Positions 55,695 through 63,794 of a stretch of DNA of 64,000 bases are shown here, piece after piece; positions within the stretch are counted from its first letter, which is position 1, and each line of letters opens with the position of its first letter. The stretch is from contig NZ_PYWK01000001.1 of NCBI RefSeq assembly GCF_003049645.1, forward strand, positions 1,395,487 to 1,459,486, in the 5' to 3' direction. The notes under the pieces are model-generated. The model was given only the letters and a program-made list of their open reading frames with translations, was not told the origin of the DNA and ran no database searches. The position numbers and the translations under genes were made by a program. The DNA is from Metasolibacillus fluoroglycofenilyticus (GTDB taxonomy: Bacteria > Bacillota > Bacilli > Bacillales_A > Planococcaceae).

Positions 55695-55750
55695 CAATGT
55701 AAGGAATGTTTTTATGCTATAAATTATGAATTTTCATATTAAATTACAGC

Positions 55751-55787
55751 AGCTTAGAAGGCGTTTGTTTTCTAAGTTGCTTTTTTT
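55751..55787 (+). terminator. Terminator after dps
   Basis: AGCTTAGAA pairs with TTCTAAGTT and is followed by a T run. Confidence 0.75.
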
Positions 55788-55866
55788 GCTAGGCTGTTTT
55801 CGCAAAGATTGTTGCTTTTTTATAAATTTCAATGATGTGTAGTATATTAGAAATAGATTATATAAA

Positions 55867-56016
55867 GTGAACCTTCAATCAGTGGGGGTTTTCTTCATCC
55901 CCCACTGATTGGTAGTTTCACCAATCGGGTTTTTACAGGCTGTTTGATCCCCCACTTAAACATCTTGATTTTATCTGTTGTTTTGAAGTGGGGGTCTTAC
56001 AGCCTGTTAATACGGG
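55867..56016 (+). repeat. Repeat element B, full 150-bp copy
   Basis: 150 bases flanked by ATAAA on both sides (55862-55866 and 56017-56021), the same flank, in complement, as the nested copy at 30535. First hairpin CAATCAGTGGGGG / CCCCCACTGATTG; second hairpin ACAGGCTGT..CCCCCACTT / AAGTGGGGG..ACAGCCTG. The gap 55788-56081 holds nothing else. Confidence 0.88.
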
Positions 56017-56081
56017 ATAAAAAAGGAGATTGAAATACCATATTTGATAACATTTTCAAGATAAAGGAAGGAATGATGACA

Positions 56082-56270
56082 ATGACAAAATTATCTTATA
56101 GTGGTTTAAAATATGGAGAAAGTGATGTGGAAATAAAATTATTGGTGGATATACAAAATGATTGGTGTGAGATAATGCATACTAAGGAAGTATCACAAGT
56201 AATGAATAAATCAACAGGTAAATATATCACAGTAAATCGAAATACCTTGAAATGTGAGATTATTTCATAA
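56082..56270 (+). CDS. Small hypothetical protein
   Basis: 62 residues from ATG 56082, 10 bases after AAGGAAGG; ATGs at 56073 and 56076 are also in frame but too close to it. Mixed beta/charged sequence beginning MTKLSYSGLKYGE; no family. It begins about 60 bases after element B. Confidence 0.5.
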   Translation: MTKLSYSGLKYGESDVEIKLLVDIQNDWCEIMHTKEVSQVMNKSTGKYITVNRNTLKCEIIS

Positions 56271-56372
56271 TACAAAATAAATAAACTTTATGCGACTGAC
56301 TAGATTAGTTGCATTTTTTTGAACTTCTAAGCGTCCCGACAGTTGTATAACTTTATGTACAGCCTGAAATAG

Positions 56373-56408
56373 AAGTTGCTTCACATGTTTCTTGTGAGCA
56401 GCTTTTTT
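56373..56408 (+). terminator. Terminator downstream of the small hypothetical gene
   Basis: AAGTTGCTTCACA pairs with TTGTGAGCAGCTT, followed by TTTT. Confidence 0.7.
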
Positions 56409-56468
56409 AATTTGTTCTCAATATTCGAACCAAAATATGTAAGGGAGGAATTAGAAAAATAAGAGAAG

Positions 56469-56664
56469 GAATTGTCCGAAAAGTCCATTTTGTTTTGCCA
56501 CCGCATTGAAATCAATGTTTTCATCGCTTCCCTTTTACTGAAGGAGTACACTGCTAAAGCCCATGTTCATCCCATTGTTAAAAGAGGCGATGAATCAATA
56601 TTTTGTGAAACATCATCGCTACTGTCCAAAATGCCGGCTATGCACGGCTTTTTGGACAGCCCCT
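56469..56664 (+). repeat. Repeat element A, copy 4
   Basis: 196 bases beginning GAATTGTCCGAAAAGTCC and ending CTTTTTGGACAGCCCC; lacks the CTCTGTTTATAGG stretch present in copy 1. Nearly identical to copy 3 in the opposite orientation. Confidence 0.88.
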
Positions 56665-56697
56665 TCCGGGATTAACAGTAAAAATCTGTTTATTCAA

Positions 56698-57039
56698 TTA
56701 AAGAATTGGTGTTAATTCTGAGTTTACAAGTCTTTGAGCATCAATGATAACACCTGAAGCTGTTCGCCCATAAACACTATATAATCCACCAGTTTGATTT
56801 GGGGCAATTTCAACTTCATATTGGAACGCGCCCCCTACACCTGGAGTTACAAAGGTAGAAGCATTAGCCGCAGCTGCAAAAGGAGTTGTTGACAATAATT
56901 GTCTTGAACCGTTAAGTCTATAAACTCGGACTACTCCAGTTAGTAAACCACCAGTGAGATTGAGAACTTTTACACGAACACTAGTCGCATTAGCAGGTAA
57001 GTTTCCTGTATTTTCAATTGGGCCAGTAGTTAAAGGCAT
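56698..57039 (-). CDS. Small beta-rich protein, possibly spore or cell surface
   Basis: 113 residues from ATG 57039 behind GGAGGTG. Rich in Thr, Ala, Asn and Val, with VRVKVLNL, VRVYRLNGSRQLL and FVTPGVGGAFQYEVEI, giving a repeated beta-strand look, and no signal peptide or Cys. It resembles low-complexity sheet proteins of Bacillus spore surfaces but I cannot assign a family. No neighbour helps. Confidence 0.6.
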   Translation of the reverse strand: MPLTTGPIENTGNLPANATSVRVKVLNLTGGLLTGVVRVYRLNGSRQLLSTTPFAAAANASTFVTPGVGGAFQYEVEIAPNQTGGLYSVYGRTASGVIIDAQRLVNSELTPIL

Positions 57040-57436
57040 GTAATTTTCACCTCCCAAAAATAATGATTTATAATCTGCAGATTACATTTCCATAGTATGA
57101 AGTAGCTGACATGTTCTCTAGTCGTATTCATCATATTTTTATAAATAAATAATATGTGTGAATTAATTAGTAGATATTTTCCAAAAAAAACATGTAAACA
57201 AAGGTGAATTTATATATCAAGGCTTAATGCCCTAATAGAAATACCTAGTAAGTAAATAATATGCCAAATTCGTGTTGTTCCCCCTATCTTTGGAAGGCTT
57301 TTGTAGTTCGTTGCCGCATTTGAACGTAACAAAGTAGAAATATTGATATTCGTCCCAAGACGTTTTTAATATCAGTTGATTTAACGTCTTTCAGCAATGT
57401 TTTTTGTACAGAAAGCATAGCGATAGGTACAGAAGT

Positions 57437-57660
57437 CTCCCACCACTATAGGTGGCGAAATGAATGCAAGTATAAGACCGATTTCAGCGGATGTCCAAAC
57501 ACTCGCTAATAAAGAGGAACTCACTCTAAGAAGATAACGACTGAGTGACTAATATCGTGATGACCTAAACCTCCAGCGTATGTCATGGGTCGTGATGGTT
57601 TTAGGTTAACTCCCACCAATTAGCTCGAAAAAATCTGGATGAGAGTTAATCCAGTGGCAA
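57437..57660. other. Structured non-coding region with four hairpins
   Basis: Perfect or near-perfect stems follow closely: CCACC/GGTGG (57440-57455), TCACTC/GAGTGA (57521-57548), ACCTAAACC/GGTTTTAGGT (57563-57606) and CTGGAT/ATCCAG (57635-57654). No open frame covers them. Either an unknown structured RNA or the remains of a mobile element's end; GAAGTCTCCCACC..GGTGG recalls right-end hairpins of IS200/IS605 elements. The surrounding 57058-57436 has no supportable gene. Confidence 0.4.
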
Positions 57661-57687
57661 TTAATAAATATAGATTATAAAAAACTA

Positions 57688-57747
57688 TTGACTAAAATTT
57701 AATCCTTCATTTATATTTATGTTAACCTTATTTTTTATTTGGTTAAC
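57688..57747 (+). promoter_or_regulatory. bioY promoter and BirA operator
   Basis: TTGACT (57688-57693), 17 bases, TTATAT (57711-57716). GTTAACC (57721-57727) and GGTTAAC (57741-57747) form an inverted repeat over the predicted transcription start, matching the BirA operator of Firmicute biotin genes. Biotin-loaded BirA would repress bioY-bioB. Confidence 0.88.
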
Positions 57748-57766
57748 GTAAGTGGAGGTGTAATTA

Positions 57767-58357
57767 ATGGAAGTAGTATCAAAAAGAACAGCTTGGCGTA
57801 CTTTGGATTTACTTTATTGCAGTGCGTTTGCAACATTAATGATGGTTGGAGCGAATATCACTTCTTTTGTGCCGTTTTTAGTTGCGGGCGGGGTACCTAT
57901 CACATTGCAAACCTTTTTTGGAGTTTTAGCTGGGCTTGTGCTAGGGCGAGTGAAAGGTGCAGTTGCTTGTACAGTTTATATGTGTATTGGACTAGCTGGC
58001 GCACCTGTTTTCGCAAAATTTTCTGGGGGGCCTTCAGCGCTAGTTTCTCCCACATTTGGCTTTATTGTTAGCTTTATCATTTGCGCTTATATTGCGGGCG
58101 CAATTGTTGAGCGCTACCAATCGAGAAAGGCTTATGTAGTAAGCGGCTTAATAACGATGACCTTGATTTATATTTTAGGTACGAATTGGATGTATTTTGC
58201 CTATCAGCTTTGGGCTGCTGCGCCGGATGGCTTTAGTTATAAAATGGCATGGGCATGGATGGTTCCGCCGATGCCGAAAGATTTTGTTTTAGCAATCTTT
58301 GCAGGATTACTTGCCTATCGTTTACAAAAGACATTGCGAATTTTACCAATCAAGTAG
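57767..58357 (+). CDS. bioY: Biotin transporter substrate-binding subunit BioY
   Basis: 196 residues with about six membrane helices, the S component of an ECF transporter that captures biotin. VPITLQTFFGVLAGLVLG and the Gly-rich KFSGGPSALVSPTFGF loop are typical. GTGGAGGTG precedes the ATG. bioB follows after 15 bases under the same BirA-controlled promoter. Confidence 0.93.
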   Translation: MEVVSKRTAWRTLDLLYCSAFATLMMVGANITSFVPFLVAGGVPITLQTFFGVLAGLVLGRVKGAVACTVYMCIGLAGAPVFAKFSGGPSALVSPTFGFIVSFIICAYIAGAIVERYQSRKAYVVSGLITMTLIYILGTNWMYFAYQLWAAAPDGFSYKMAWAWMVPPMPKDFVLAIFAGLLAYRLQKTLRILPIK

Positions 58358-58372
58358 GGAGTGGGGAGCAGA

Positions 58373-59371
58373 ATGAGCTGGCAGAAATTAGCGAATGAAG
58401 TGATTGAAGGAAGACTTTTAACAAATGATGAAGCCTTGGCGATTTTGAGTGTGCCAGATGAGGAATTATTGCCTTTGCTACATGGAGCATATACTATTCG
58501 CAAGCACTATTACGGCAATAAAGTGAAGCTTAATATGATTATGAATGCCAAAAGTGGCTACTGCCCTGAAAACTGTGGTTATTGCTCGCAATCATCGATA
58601 TCAAGTGCACCAATTGAGAAATATCCATTTATCACTAAAGAGGAAATTTTAGCAGGAGCGAAGCAGGCATTTGACAATCAAATTGGTACATTTTGCATTG
58701 TTGCGAGTGGTCGAGGACCTACGCGCAAGGATGTTCGTATTGTGAGTGAAGCAGTTAGGGAAATTAAAGAAAAGTATGGCTTAAAGGTATGCGCTTGTTT
58801 AGGATTACTTAAGGAGGAGCAGGCGGAGCAGTTAAAAGAGGCTGGTGTTGACCGCTATAACCATAACTTGAATACATCTGCAAGACACCATGATTTTATT
58901 ACGACCTCCCATACGTATCAAGACCGTGTTAATACAGTGGAGATTGCTAAAAAGCATGGGCTGTCACCGTGTTCAGGTGCAATTGTGGGCATGAAGGAAA
59001 CGAAGCAAGATGTTGTAGATATTGCATATGCACTGCATGCACTTGATGCGGATTCGATTCCTGTTAATTTTTTAAATGCGATTGCTGGCACGAAGCTTGA
59101 AGGAACAAAGGAATTAAATCCTCGTTACTGCTTAAAAGTGCTCGCGTTATTCCGTTTTATCAATCCGACCAAGGAAATTCGAATTTCTGGCGGGCGAGAG
59201 GTTAATTTAGGCGCACTGCAACCGCTAGGACTTTATGCGGCAAATAGTATTTTTGTTGGCGATTATTTAACGACAGCGGGGCAGGAAAAAAATAAAGATT
59301 ATAAGATGCTAGAAGATTTAGGTTTTGAAATCGAACTGACGGCCAAGCAGCAAGGGCTATGCCACAGTTAA
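58373..59371 (+). CDS. bioB: Biotin synthase
   Basis: 332 residues from ATG 58373 with GGGGAG upstream. Radical-SAM cluster Cys64, Cys68 and Cys71 in [12 protein letters not shown]. It inserts sulfur into dethiobiotin. No other bio genes are in the window, so this cell either imports biotin or takes up dethiobiotin. The C-terminus runs through [10 protein letters not shown]. Same operon as bioY. Confidence 0.95.
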   Translation: MSWQKLANEVIEGRLLTNDEALAILSVPDEELLPLLHGAYTIRKHYYGNKVKLNMIMNAKSGYCPENCGYCSQSSISSAPIEKYPFITKEEILAGAKQAFDNQIGTFCIVASGRGPTRKDVRIVSEAVREIKEKYGLKVCACLGLLKEEQAEQLKEAGVDRYNHNLNTSARHHDFITTSHTYQDRVNTVEIAKKHGLSPCSGAIVGMKETKQDVVDIAYALHALDADSIPVNFLNAIAGTKLEGTKELNPRYCLKVLALFRFINPTKEIRISGGREVNLGALQPLGLYAANSIFVGDYLTTAGQEKNKDYKMLEDLGFEIELTAKQQGLCHS

Positions 59372-59399
59372 AATCTAATAGGCATCTGTAAAATAAGCT

Positions 59400-59440
59400 A
59401 AAAGGCTATTGGGTGTTCTTGATTTCCCGATAGCCTTAAA
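59400..59440. terminator. Bidirectional terminator after bioB
   Basis: AAAGGCTATTGGG pairs with CCCGATAGCCTTAAA between convergent genes. Confidence 0.75.
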
Positions 59441-59441
59441 A

Positions 59442-59627
59442 TTATGCTTCCTCTATATCATAAACAACAATTTTATGTTTATTTAATAGCATAATGACGG
59501 ACATTTTTTGATTTGGGTCGAACGCTACTTCAATAAATGTACCGCTATCTTTGCCCTCATAGCCTTCTTCCTTTAATGCAGTGAGCGCTTGTGAAATATT
59601 CGTTACATAAATTTTATATGTTTGCAT
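59442..59627 (-). CDS. Small conserved-looking protein of unknown function
   Basis: 61 residues, MQTYKIYVTNISQALTALKEEG at the front and VIMLLNKHKIVVYDIEEA at the end. AGAGAGGTTTT lies just before the ATG. A small alpha/beta fold is likely; no family recognised. Confidence 0.6.
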   Translation of the reverse strand: MQTYKIYVTNISQALTALKEEGYEGKDSGTFIEVAFDPNQKMSVIMLLNKHKIVVYDIEEA

Positions 59628-59736
59628 AAAACCTCTCCTCTATTTTTAATCGTAGCATTTTATAAAAAAATTTACAATTTCCCGAAAGCAATTAATAGCA
59701 GCAATCAATTATTATATTTATGTAATTTAAAAATAA

Positions 59737-59775
59737 AAAATAGGAGCAACACTGACTTTAGTGGTGTTGCTCCTT
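59737..59775 (-). terminator. Terminator of the synthase-like gene
   Basis: AGGAGCAACAC pairs with GTGTTGCTCCT; on the minus strand it is followed by a T-rich run. It lies 57 bases beyond the stop of the YisP-like gene. Confidence 0.75.
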
Positions 59776-59832
59776 AGTAGGAAAATCTTTCTGTTAATGC
59801 AGCGCTAAAATTGAGCAATCTTTTAGCATGAA

Positions 59833-60651
59833 TTAGTCTGCTTGAATTTCTTCGACAGTTTGCTCGACTTCGGCACGCGACATTTTCTCGCGACCATCAT
59901 GCATTGCTTTTAAAGTTTTATGCGCTAAAGCGAGTGGTAAGCGACAAAACAGCAGGACAGTACGTTTATTAATGCTCTTCATATATTCATCTGCTTTAGC
60001 TAAGTTCTCCTCAGCATAAGCAAATAACTCTTGGCGTCCCCAGCCGTCCGGTACGAAGCTTACGCCACGCTCGTTCAAGTCTTCCTGCTCATTGCGTAAA
60101 ATATTAACAGCCTGTAAGCCTCGACCATAGCCGATTGCTAGCTCTCTGTCTGTTTCAATCCCCTCAAACTCCAGCCACAGATTAGACAGCATTACCCCGA
60201 CAAGTCCAGCGACGTAATATGTATAATCGTCTAAATCTTCACGCGTTTTCACTTGCCAATTAGCTTTGGCCCATTTCGCCATACCCATCGCCATTTCGCT
60301 TGTTGCGGCTGTAACAAGCGGTAACGCTCTCGCTGGGCATGCCTCTAGCCAATCTGCTAGACGCACCGTCACCTCAGGCCATTTATCCTGCTGAGGGGCA
60401 AGAAGTGCTGTGTAGGCTTCCGTATCGAAGGGCTTTTTTAAAAGCTCGCCTGTCGCCATCAACAGCTCCTGCTTTGTCGTATTATCAATATCCTCGTGGT
60501 CCTCAATTTCATCAATGGCACGCATTGCAAGATAAGCAGTCGCAACAGCCATCTTTAATTCTTTTTGTAAAAATGTTATCGGAATATAAAAAGTGCGGCT
60601 CGTTTCCTTTAAAACGCGCATTGCATCTTTTTGAAGCACTTTATTTGTCAT
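59833..60651 (-). CDS. Squalene/phytoene synthase-family protein (YisP-like)
   Basis: 272 residues, single domain. The first Asp-rich motif DEIED (47-51) is intact. The second, normally DxxED, reads NEQED (187-191), with Asn in place of the first Asp. In B. subtilis, YisP of this family acts as a farnesyl diphosphate phosphatase rather than a squalene synthase, and altered Asp motifs fit that. It may therefore make farnesol or a related lipid. GGAGGAG precedes the ATG. Confidence 0.8.
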   Translation of the reverse strand: MTNKVLQKDAMRVLKETSRTFYIPITFLQKELKMAVATAYLAMRAIDEIEDHEDIDNTTKQELLMATGELLKKPFDTEAYTALLAPQQDKWPEVTVRLADWLEACPARALPLVTAATSEMAMGMAKWAKANWQVKTREDLDDYTYYVAGLVGVMLSNLWLEFEGIETDRELAIGYGRGLQAVNILRNEQEDLNERGVSFVPDGWGRQELFAYAEENLAKADEYMKSINKRTVLLFCRLPLALAHKTLKAMHDGREKMSRAEVEQTVEEIQAD

Positions 60652-60815
60652 ACCGACTCCTCCTCAAATATATACACCCTCTATCGTAACGCAAAATGTA
60701 TGAAAGATAAATTAGTAACTGCTGAAATTGTTATTTTATTTTAGTAGATGGGGTTTTCCTCATTCTCATTCTAAGTTAGAATAGTAGAAGCAATACGACA
60801 ATGGTAGGTGACTAT

Positions 60816-61877
60816 ATGACACGTGATAAAACGTACATATTCATTGATATCGAGGCTGCGCTCATACGGGGGAGACAGTGTATTATTGAAATTGGGGCGG
60901 TAAAATGGCTTCCAAACGGTACACAAACGACCTTTACGCAACTAATTCAGCCTTATAAATTTAAAAAATTGAATAATCATATTCAAAAGCTGACAGGCAT
61001 TACAACAGAAGAATTGCTAGGAGCGCCATCATTTAGAGAGGCGATTCAAAAGTTTAAGCGCTGGTGTGAGGGACACTACGTATTATTTACTTTTGGAGAG
61101 TTTGATCGCAAAGTTTTAGAAGAGGAGATGGAGCGCCATCATCTAAGCAGCGATTTTTTATTTCCGATGGTCGATTATCAGCAAAAATATATGATTGCTC
61201 ATAGTTTACGCGAGCAGCCAAGCCTCCAAAAATTAATGGCAGAGTTAAATTTAAAGGCGAGCATACAGCATCGAGCGTTAGCAGATGCACAGAGCCTTCA
61301 GCAAATTTTTGTCGAAACGAATGGGGAAGCATTGATGGAGGGGCAGCAAACAAATGATATGCTTGTGCTTTTTGCCTATTCAAGACAGTTGGAAACAGCC
61401 TTTGATATTATGGTGACTTACGTAAATTGCAAAGTACAGCATGACCGTATTGATATCGTCAAACAGACAACCCATCGCGAAAAGTTGCCTTTTTCTATAC
61501 AGGAAAAAGAGCAAGTAGCAGAGGATGGAGAAGTTTATACGAAGCAATTAATAAAAATGAAGCCTTCCAGCAAGCTTAAAAACACATTGCAAGACATTAG
61601 CACGCAATCTGTTGGAAAAGTGATTTTAACATATGCAGGTTTAAAATCGATTTCTAAGTGGATGCGCCTACATCAATGTACGATGCCAAAAACAGAAAAC
61701 TTGAAATGGCAAAGTCTGTTAAAAGAAGAGGAGCTCGCACTCGAGAAGTTAACGGAAGTTCCATCAATTAAAGCGTATGAAGAAACGATTTGTCAATTAC
61801 TAAAAAAATATGAATATGTCATTATTGAGGAGTATAGAAAACGTAATCTATTCCCACAAGAGGTAGTAGGCATATAA
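60816..61877 (+). CDS. DEDDh-type 3'-5' exonuclease
   Basis: 353 residues from ATG 60816 with TAGGTG 6 bases before. The exonuclease domain (about 1-175) has FIDIEA (Asp-Glu pair, with Ala where Thr is usual), the middle motif FTFGEFDRKVL, and HRALADAQSL with the His-Asp pair, as in KapD-like exonucleases. The remainder (about 175-353) is a helical extension I do not recognise. coaW follows after 16 bases. Confidence 0.83.
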   Translation: MTRDKTYIFIDIEAALIRGRQCIIEIGAVKWLPNGTQTTFTQLIQPYKFKKLNNHIQKLTGITTEELLGAPSFREAIQKFKRWCEGHYVLFTFGEFDRKVLEEEMERHHLSSDFLFPMVDYQQKYMIAHSLREQPSLQKLMAELNLKASIQHRALADAQSLQQIFVETNGEALMEGQQTNDMLVLFAYSRQLETAFDIMVTYVNCKVQHDRIDIVKQTTHREKLPFSIQEKEQVAEDGEVYTKQLIKMKPSSKLKNTLQDISTQSVGKVILTYAGLKSISKWMRLHQCTMPKTENLKWQSLLKEEELALEKLTEVPSIKAYEETICQLLKKYEYVIIEEYRKRNLFPQEVVGI

Positions 61878-61893
61878 TTTAAAGGGGATTTTT

Positions 61894-62718
61894 ATGTTGA
61901 AATCGATAGGAATTGATGCAGGAGGAACATTAACAAAAATGGCTTATTTTAATGAGCATGGCCAGTTAATGCTAGAAAGCTTCCCATCGAATGATTTACA
62001 ACTCGTAAAAGAATGGTTAAAGCAGCATCCGAATGTTGAAGAAATCGGGCTAACAGGTGGACGCACAGAACAGCTACGAGAGCAGCTTGAAACGATGAAA
62101 TCCATTGAATATATCGTGGAGTTTGAGGCGACATTAAAAGGTGTGCAATATTTGCTTGTTAAGGAAGGACATCAAATTGACAATGCGATTATTACAAATA
62201 TCGGCACGGGGACCTCGATTCATTATATGGAAAATGGACAGCACGTGCGTGTTGGAGGTACTGGTGTAGGTGGAGGTACATTAGTTGGTCTTGCCACACT
62301 GCTAACAGGACATAGCGATTTTAAAGAAATTACAAAGCTTGCCTCAGCGGGTGTGCGTGAAAATATTGATTTGCTCGTACGCGATATTTATCAAGGGATG
62401 GATACACCTATCGCAGGAGATTTAACAGCGAGCAATTTTGGTAAGGTCGGCATTACAGCTACTACAGAGCATCCACAGGCAGATGTTTTAGCCACTGTGC
62501 AAGGTCTTGTTGGTGAAGTGATTACGACATTAAGCATCCAATTTGCTGAGCAAAAGGAAACTGCATATATCGTTTATATTGGCTCGACATTGACAGATAA
62601 CGAAGATTTACAAAAAGTGATTGCCAATTATACGATTTTAAAAAAGCATAACCCAATTTTCTTACAGGACAGAGGCTACGCTGGTGCAGTTGGGGCTTTG
62701 TTGAATATGAATAAATAA
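61894..62718 (+). CDS. coaW: Type II pantothenate kinase
   Basis: 274 residues. GIDAGGTLTKMA (phosphate-1 motif) at residues 5-16, NIGTGTSIH and GGTGVGGGTLVG are the ASKHA-fold motifs of CoaW, the feedback-resistant pantothenate kinase of staphylococci and some bacilli. It makes 4-phosphopantothenate, the first step of coenzyme A synthesis. AAAGGGG precedes the ATG. Cotranscribed with the exonuclease. Confidence 0.9.
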   Translation: MLKSIGIDAGGTLTKMAYFNEHGQLMLESFPSNDLQLVKEWLKQHPNVEEIGLTGGRTEQLREQLETMKSIEYIVEFEATLKGVQYLLVKEGHQIDNAIITNIGTGTSIHYMENGQHVRVGGTGVGGGTLVGLATLLTGHSDFKEITKLASAGVRENIDLLVRDIYQGMDTPIAGDLTASNFGKVGITATTEHPQADVLATVQGLVGEVITTLSIQFAEQKETAYIVYIGSTLTDNEDLQKVIANYTILKKHNPIFLQDRGYAGAVGALLNMNK

Positions 62719-62727
62719 AAGCACTAG

Positions 62728-62767
62728 AGCGTCCAAAAAGCGTGCGGGGCACTATTTTTTGGACGCT
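62728..62767 (+). terminator. Palindromic terminator after coaW
   Basis: AGCGTCCAAAAAG pairs with TTTTTTGGACGCT around CGTGCGGGGCAC. Family member. Between 62768 and 63032 nothing else that I can support is present. Confidence 0.8.
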
Positions 62768-63032
62768 TTATTCGTCTTTAAAGTGAAGTAGCATAATCCA
62801 AAAGCTTGCAAACCGCGATATTAAAGCTCTTCCTTCTGTAATTAAAGAAATAAATAAAACCCATTTTGGCATCTAATCCGATTTTATAAGCTTAAAAACA
62901 TAGGTTGTAATAAATCGCTAATAAAGCAGCTCAAGTCGCAAATAAATTAGGATAAGCCGTTAGATTTCGTATTTATAACCTTCTGAAATAAGCTACTTTC
63001 TTAAAAAACGGCTATTTTTCTACGTTCTGATT

Positions 63033-63443
63033 TCAAATGCCATCTTTTCTGCGATTTGCTTTTGTTTGAATGGCTTCGCGGGCAAGAGCATCGGCAGCAC
63101 GATTTTCCTTTTCTGGAATCCATTTAATGAAAAAGAGCTCAAATGTTTCGATTAATTCCTCTGCACGTGCTAAGTAAGGCTTAAACTCTTCATTTTTGAC
63201 ATAGGATTTTTCAATGGAGGCGACAACAATTTTGGAATCAGAGCGTAAAGAAACCAATGTTGCACCTAATTGCTGTGCTTCCTCTAGGCCACGTATAAGG
63301 GCTGTAAATTCGGCGATATGATTATTCGTTTCACCGATGTATTCACTAATTAATAGATGATGTCCCTCACCTTTTAAAAACAAACCGATGCCACTTGGAC
63401 CAGGATAGCCTGCGCTTGCACCATCAATATAAACTTCTAACAT
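63033..63443 (-). CDS. RNase HI-like protein (YpeP-like)
   Basis: 136 residues. RNase H catalytic carboxylates Asp7 (YIDGAS), Glu45 (HIAEFTAL), Asp69 (LRSDSK) and Asp118 (AADALA) are all present. In B. subtilis ypeP and ypeQ are adjacent, and here the ypeQ-like gene is next door on the opposite strand. It may degrade RNA in RNA-DNA hybrids, but some members are inactive. Confidence 0.85.
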   Translation of the reverse strand: MLEVYIDGASAGYPGPSGIGLFLKGEGHHLLISEYIGETNNHIAEFTALIRGLEEAQQLGATLVSLRSDSKIVVASIEKSYVKNEEFKPYLARAEELIETFELFFIKWIPEKENRAADALAREAIQTKANRRKDGI

Positions 63444-63560
63444 ATCAATCCCTCATTTTCCGTCTTTTACTGAATATAATTATAAGCCGAAACGATGAAT
63501 AATGGACAAAATAATTTGTAAAGAAGTATAATAAGGAAATGCAAAAAGGGGGGAGCGAAA

Positions 63561-63752
63561 TTGAATAAAGTATCTGTTATGCAAGAGATTGATTTTATTA
63601 CGGATATGTATTGTGTCGACTGCCCTATTATTCGTGAGTTGCGACAAAAGCGTGGGAAGCCAGGTGCACATAAGTTTTGTATTGAATCTTGCACAGTGGG
63701 GGAACAGCTACAATTTTTAGGGCAAGAATTGATGAAAATTAATGATAAATAA
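63561..63752 (+). CDS. Small zinc-finger protein, YpeQ-like
   Basis: 63 residues with a TTG start after GGGGGAGCG. Four Cys in CVDC and CIESC-type pairs plus HKFC fit the short Bacillus zinc-finger-domain proteins that end in a SCTVGEQ-like helix. Divergent from the RNase H-like gene; ends at the hairpin 63761-63792. Confidence 0.8.
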   Translation: MNKVSVMQEIDFITDMYCVDCPIIRELRQKRGKPGAHKFCIESCTVGEQLQFLGQELMKINDK

Positions 63753-63760
63753 TTAAATTA

Positions 63761-63792
63761 AAGGAGATGGCTCAGCCATCTCCTTATTTTTT
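63761..63792. terminator. Terminator after the YpeQ-like gene
   Basis: AAGGAGATGGCTCAGCCATC with the closing TCCTT and TTTTTT. It separates the gene from the convergent partial gene. Confidence 0.85.
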
Positions 63793-63794
63793 CA

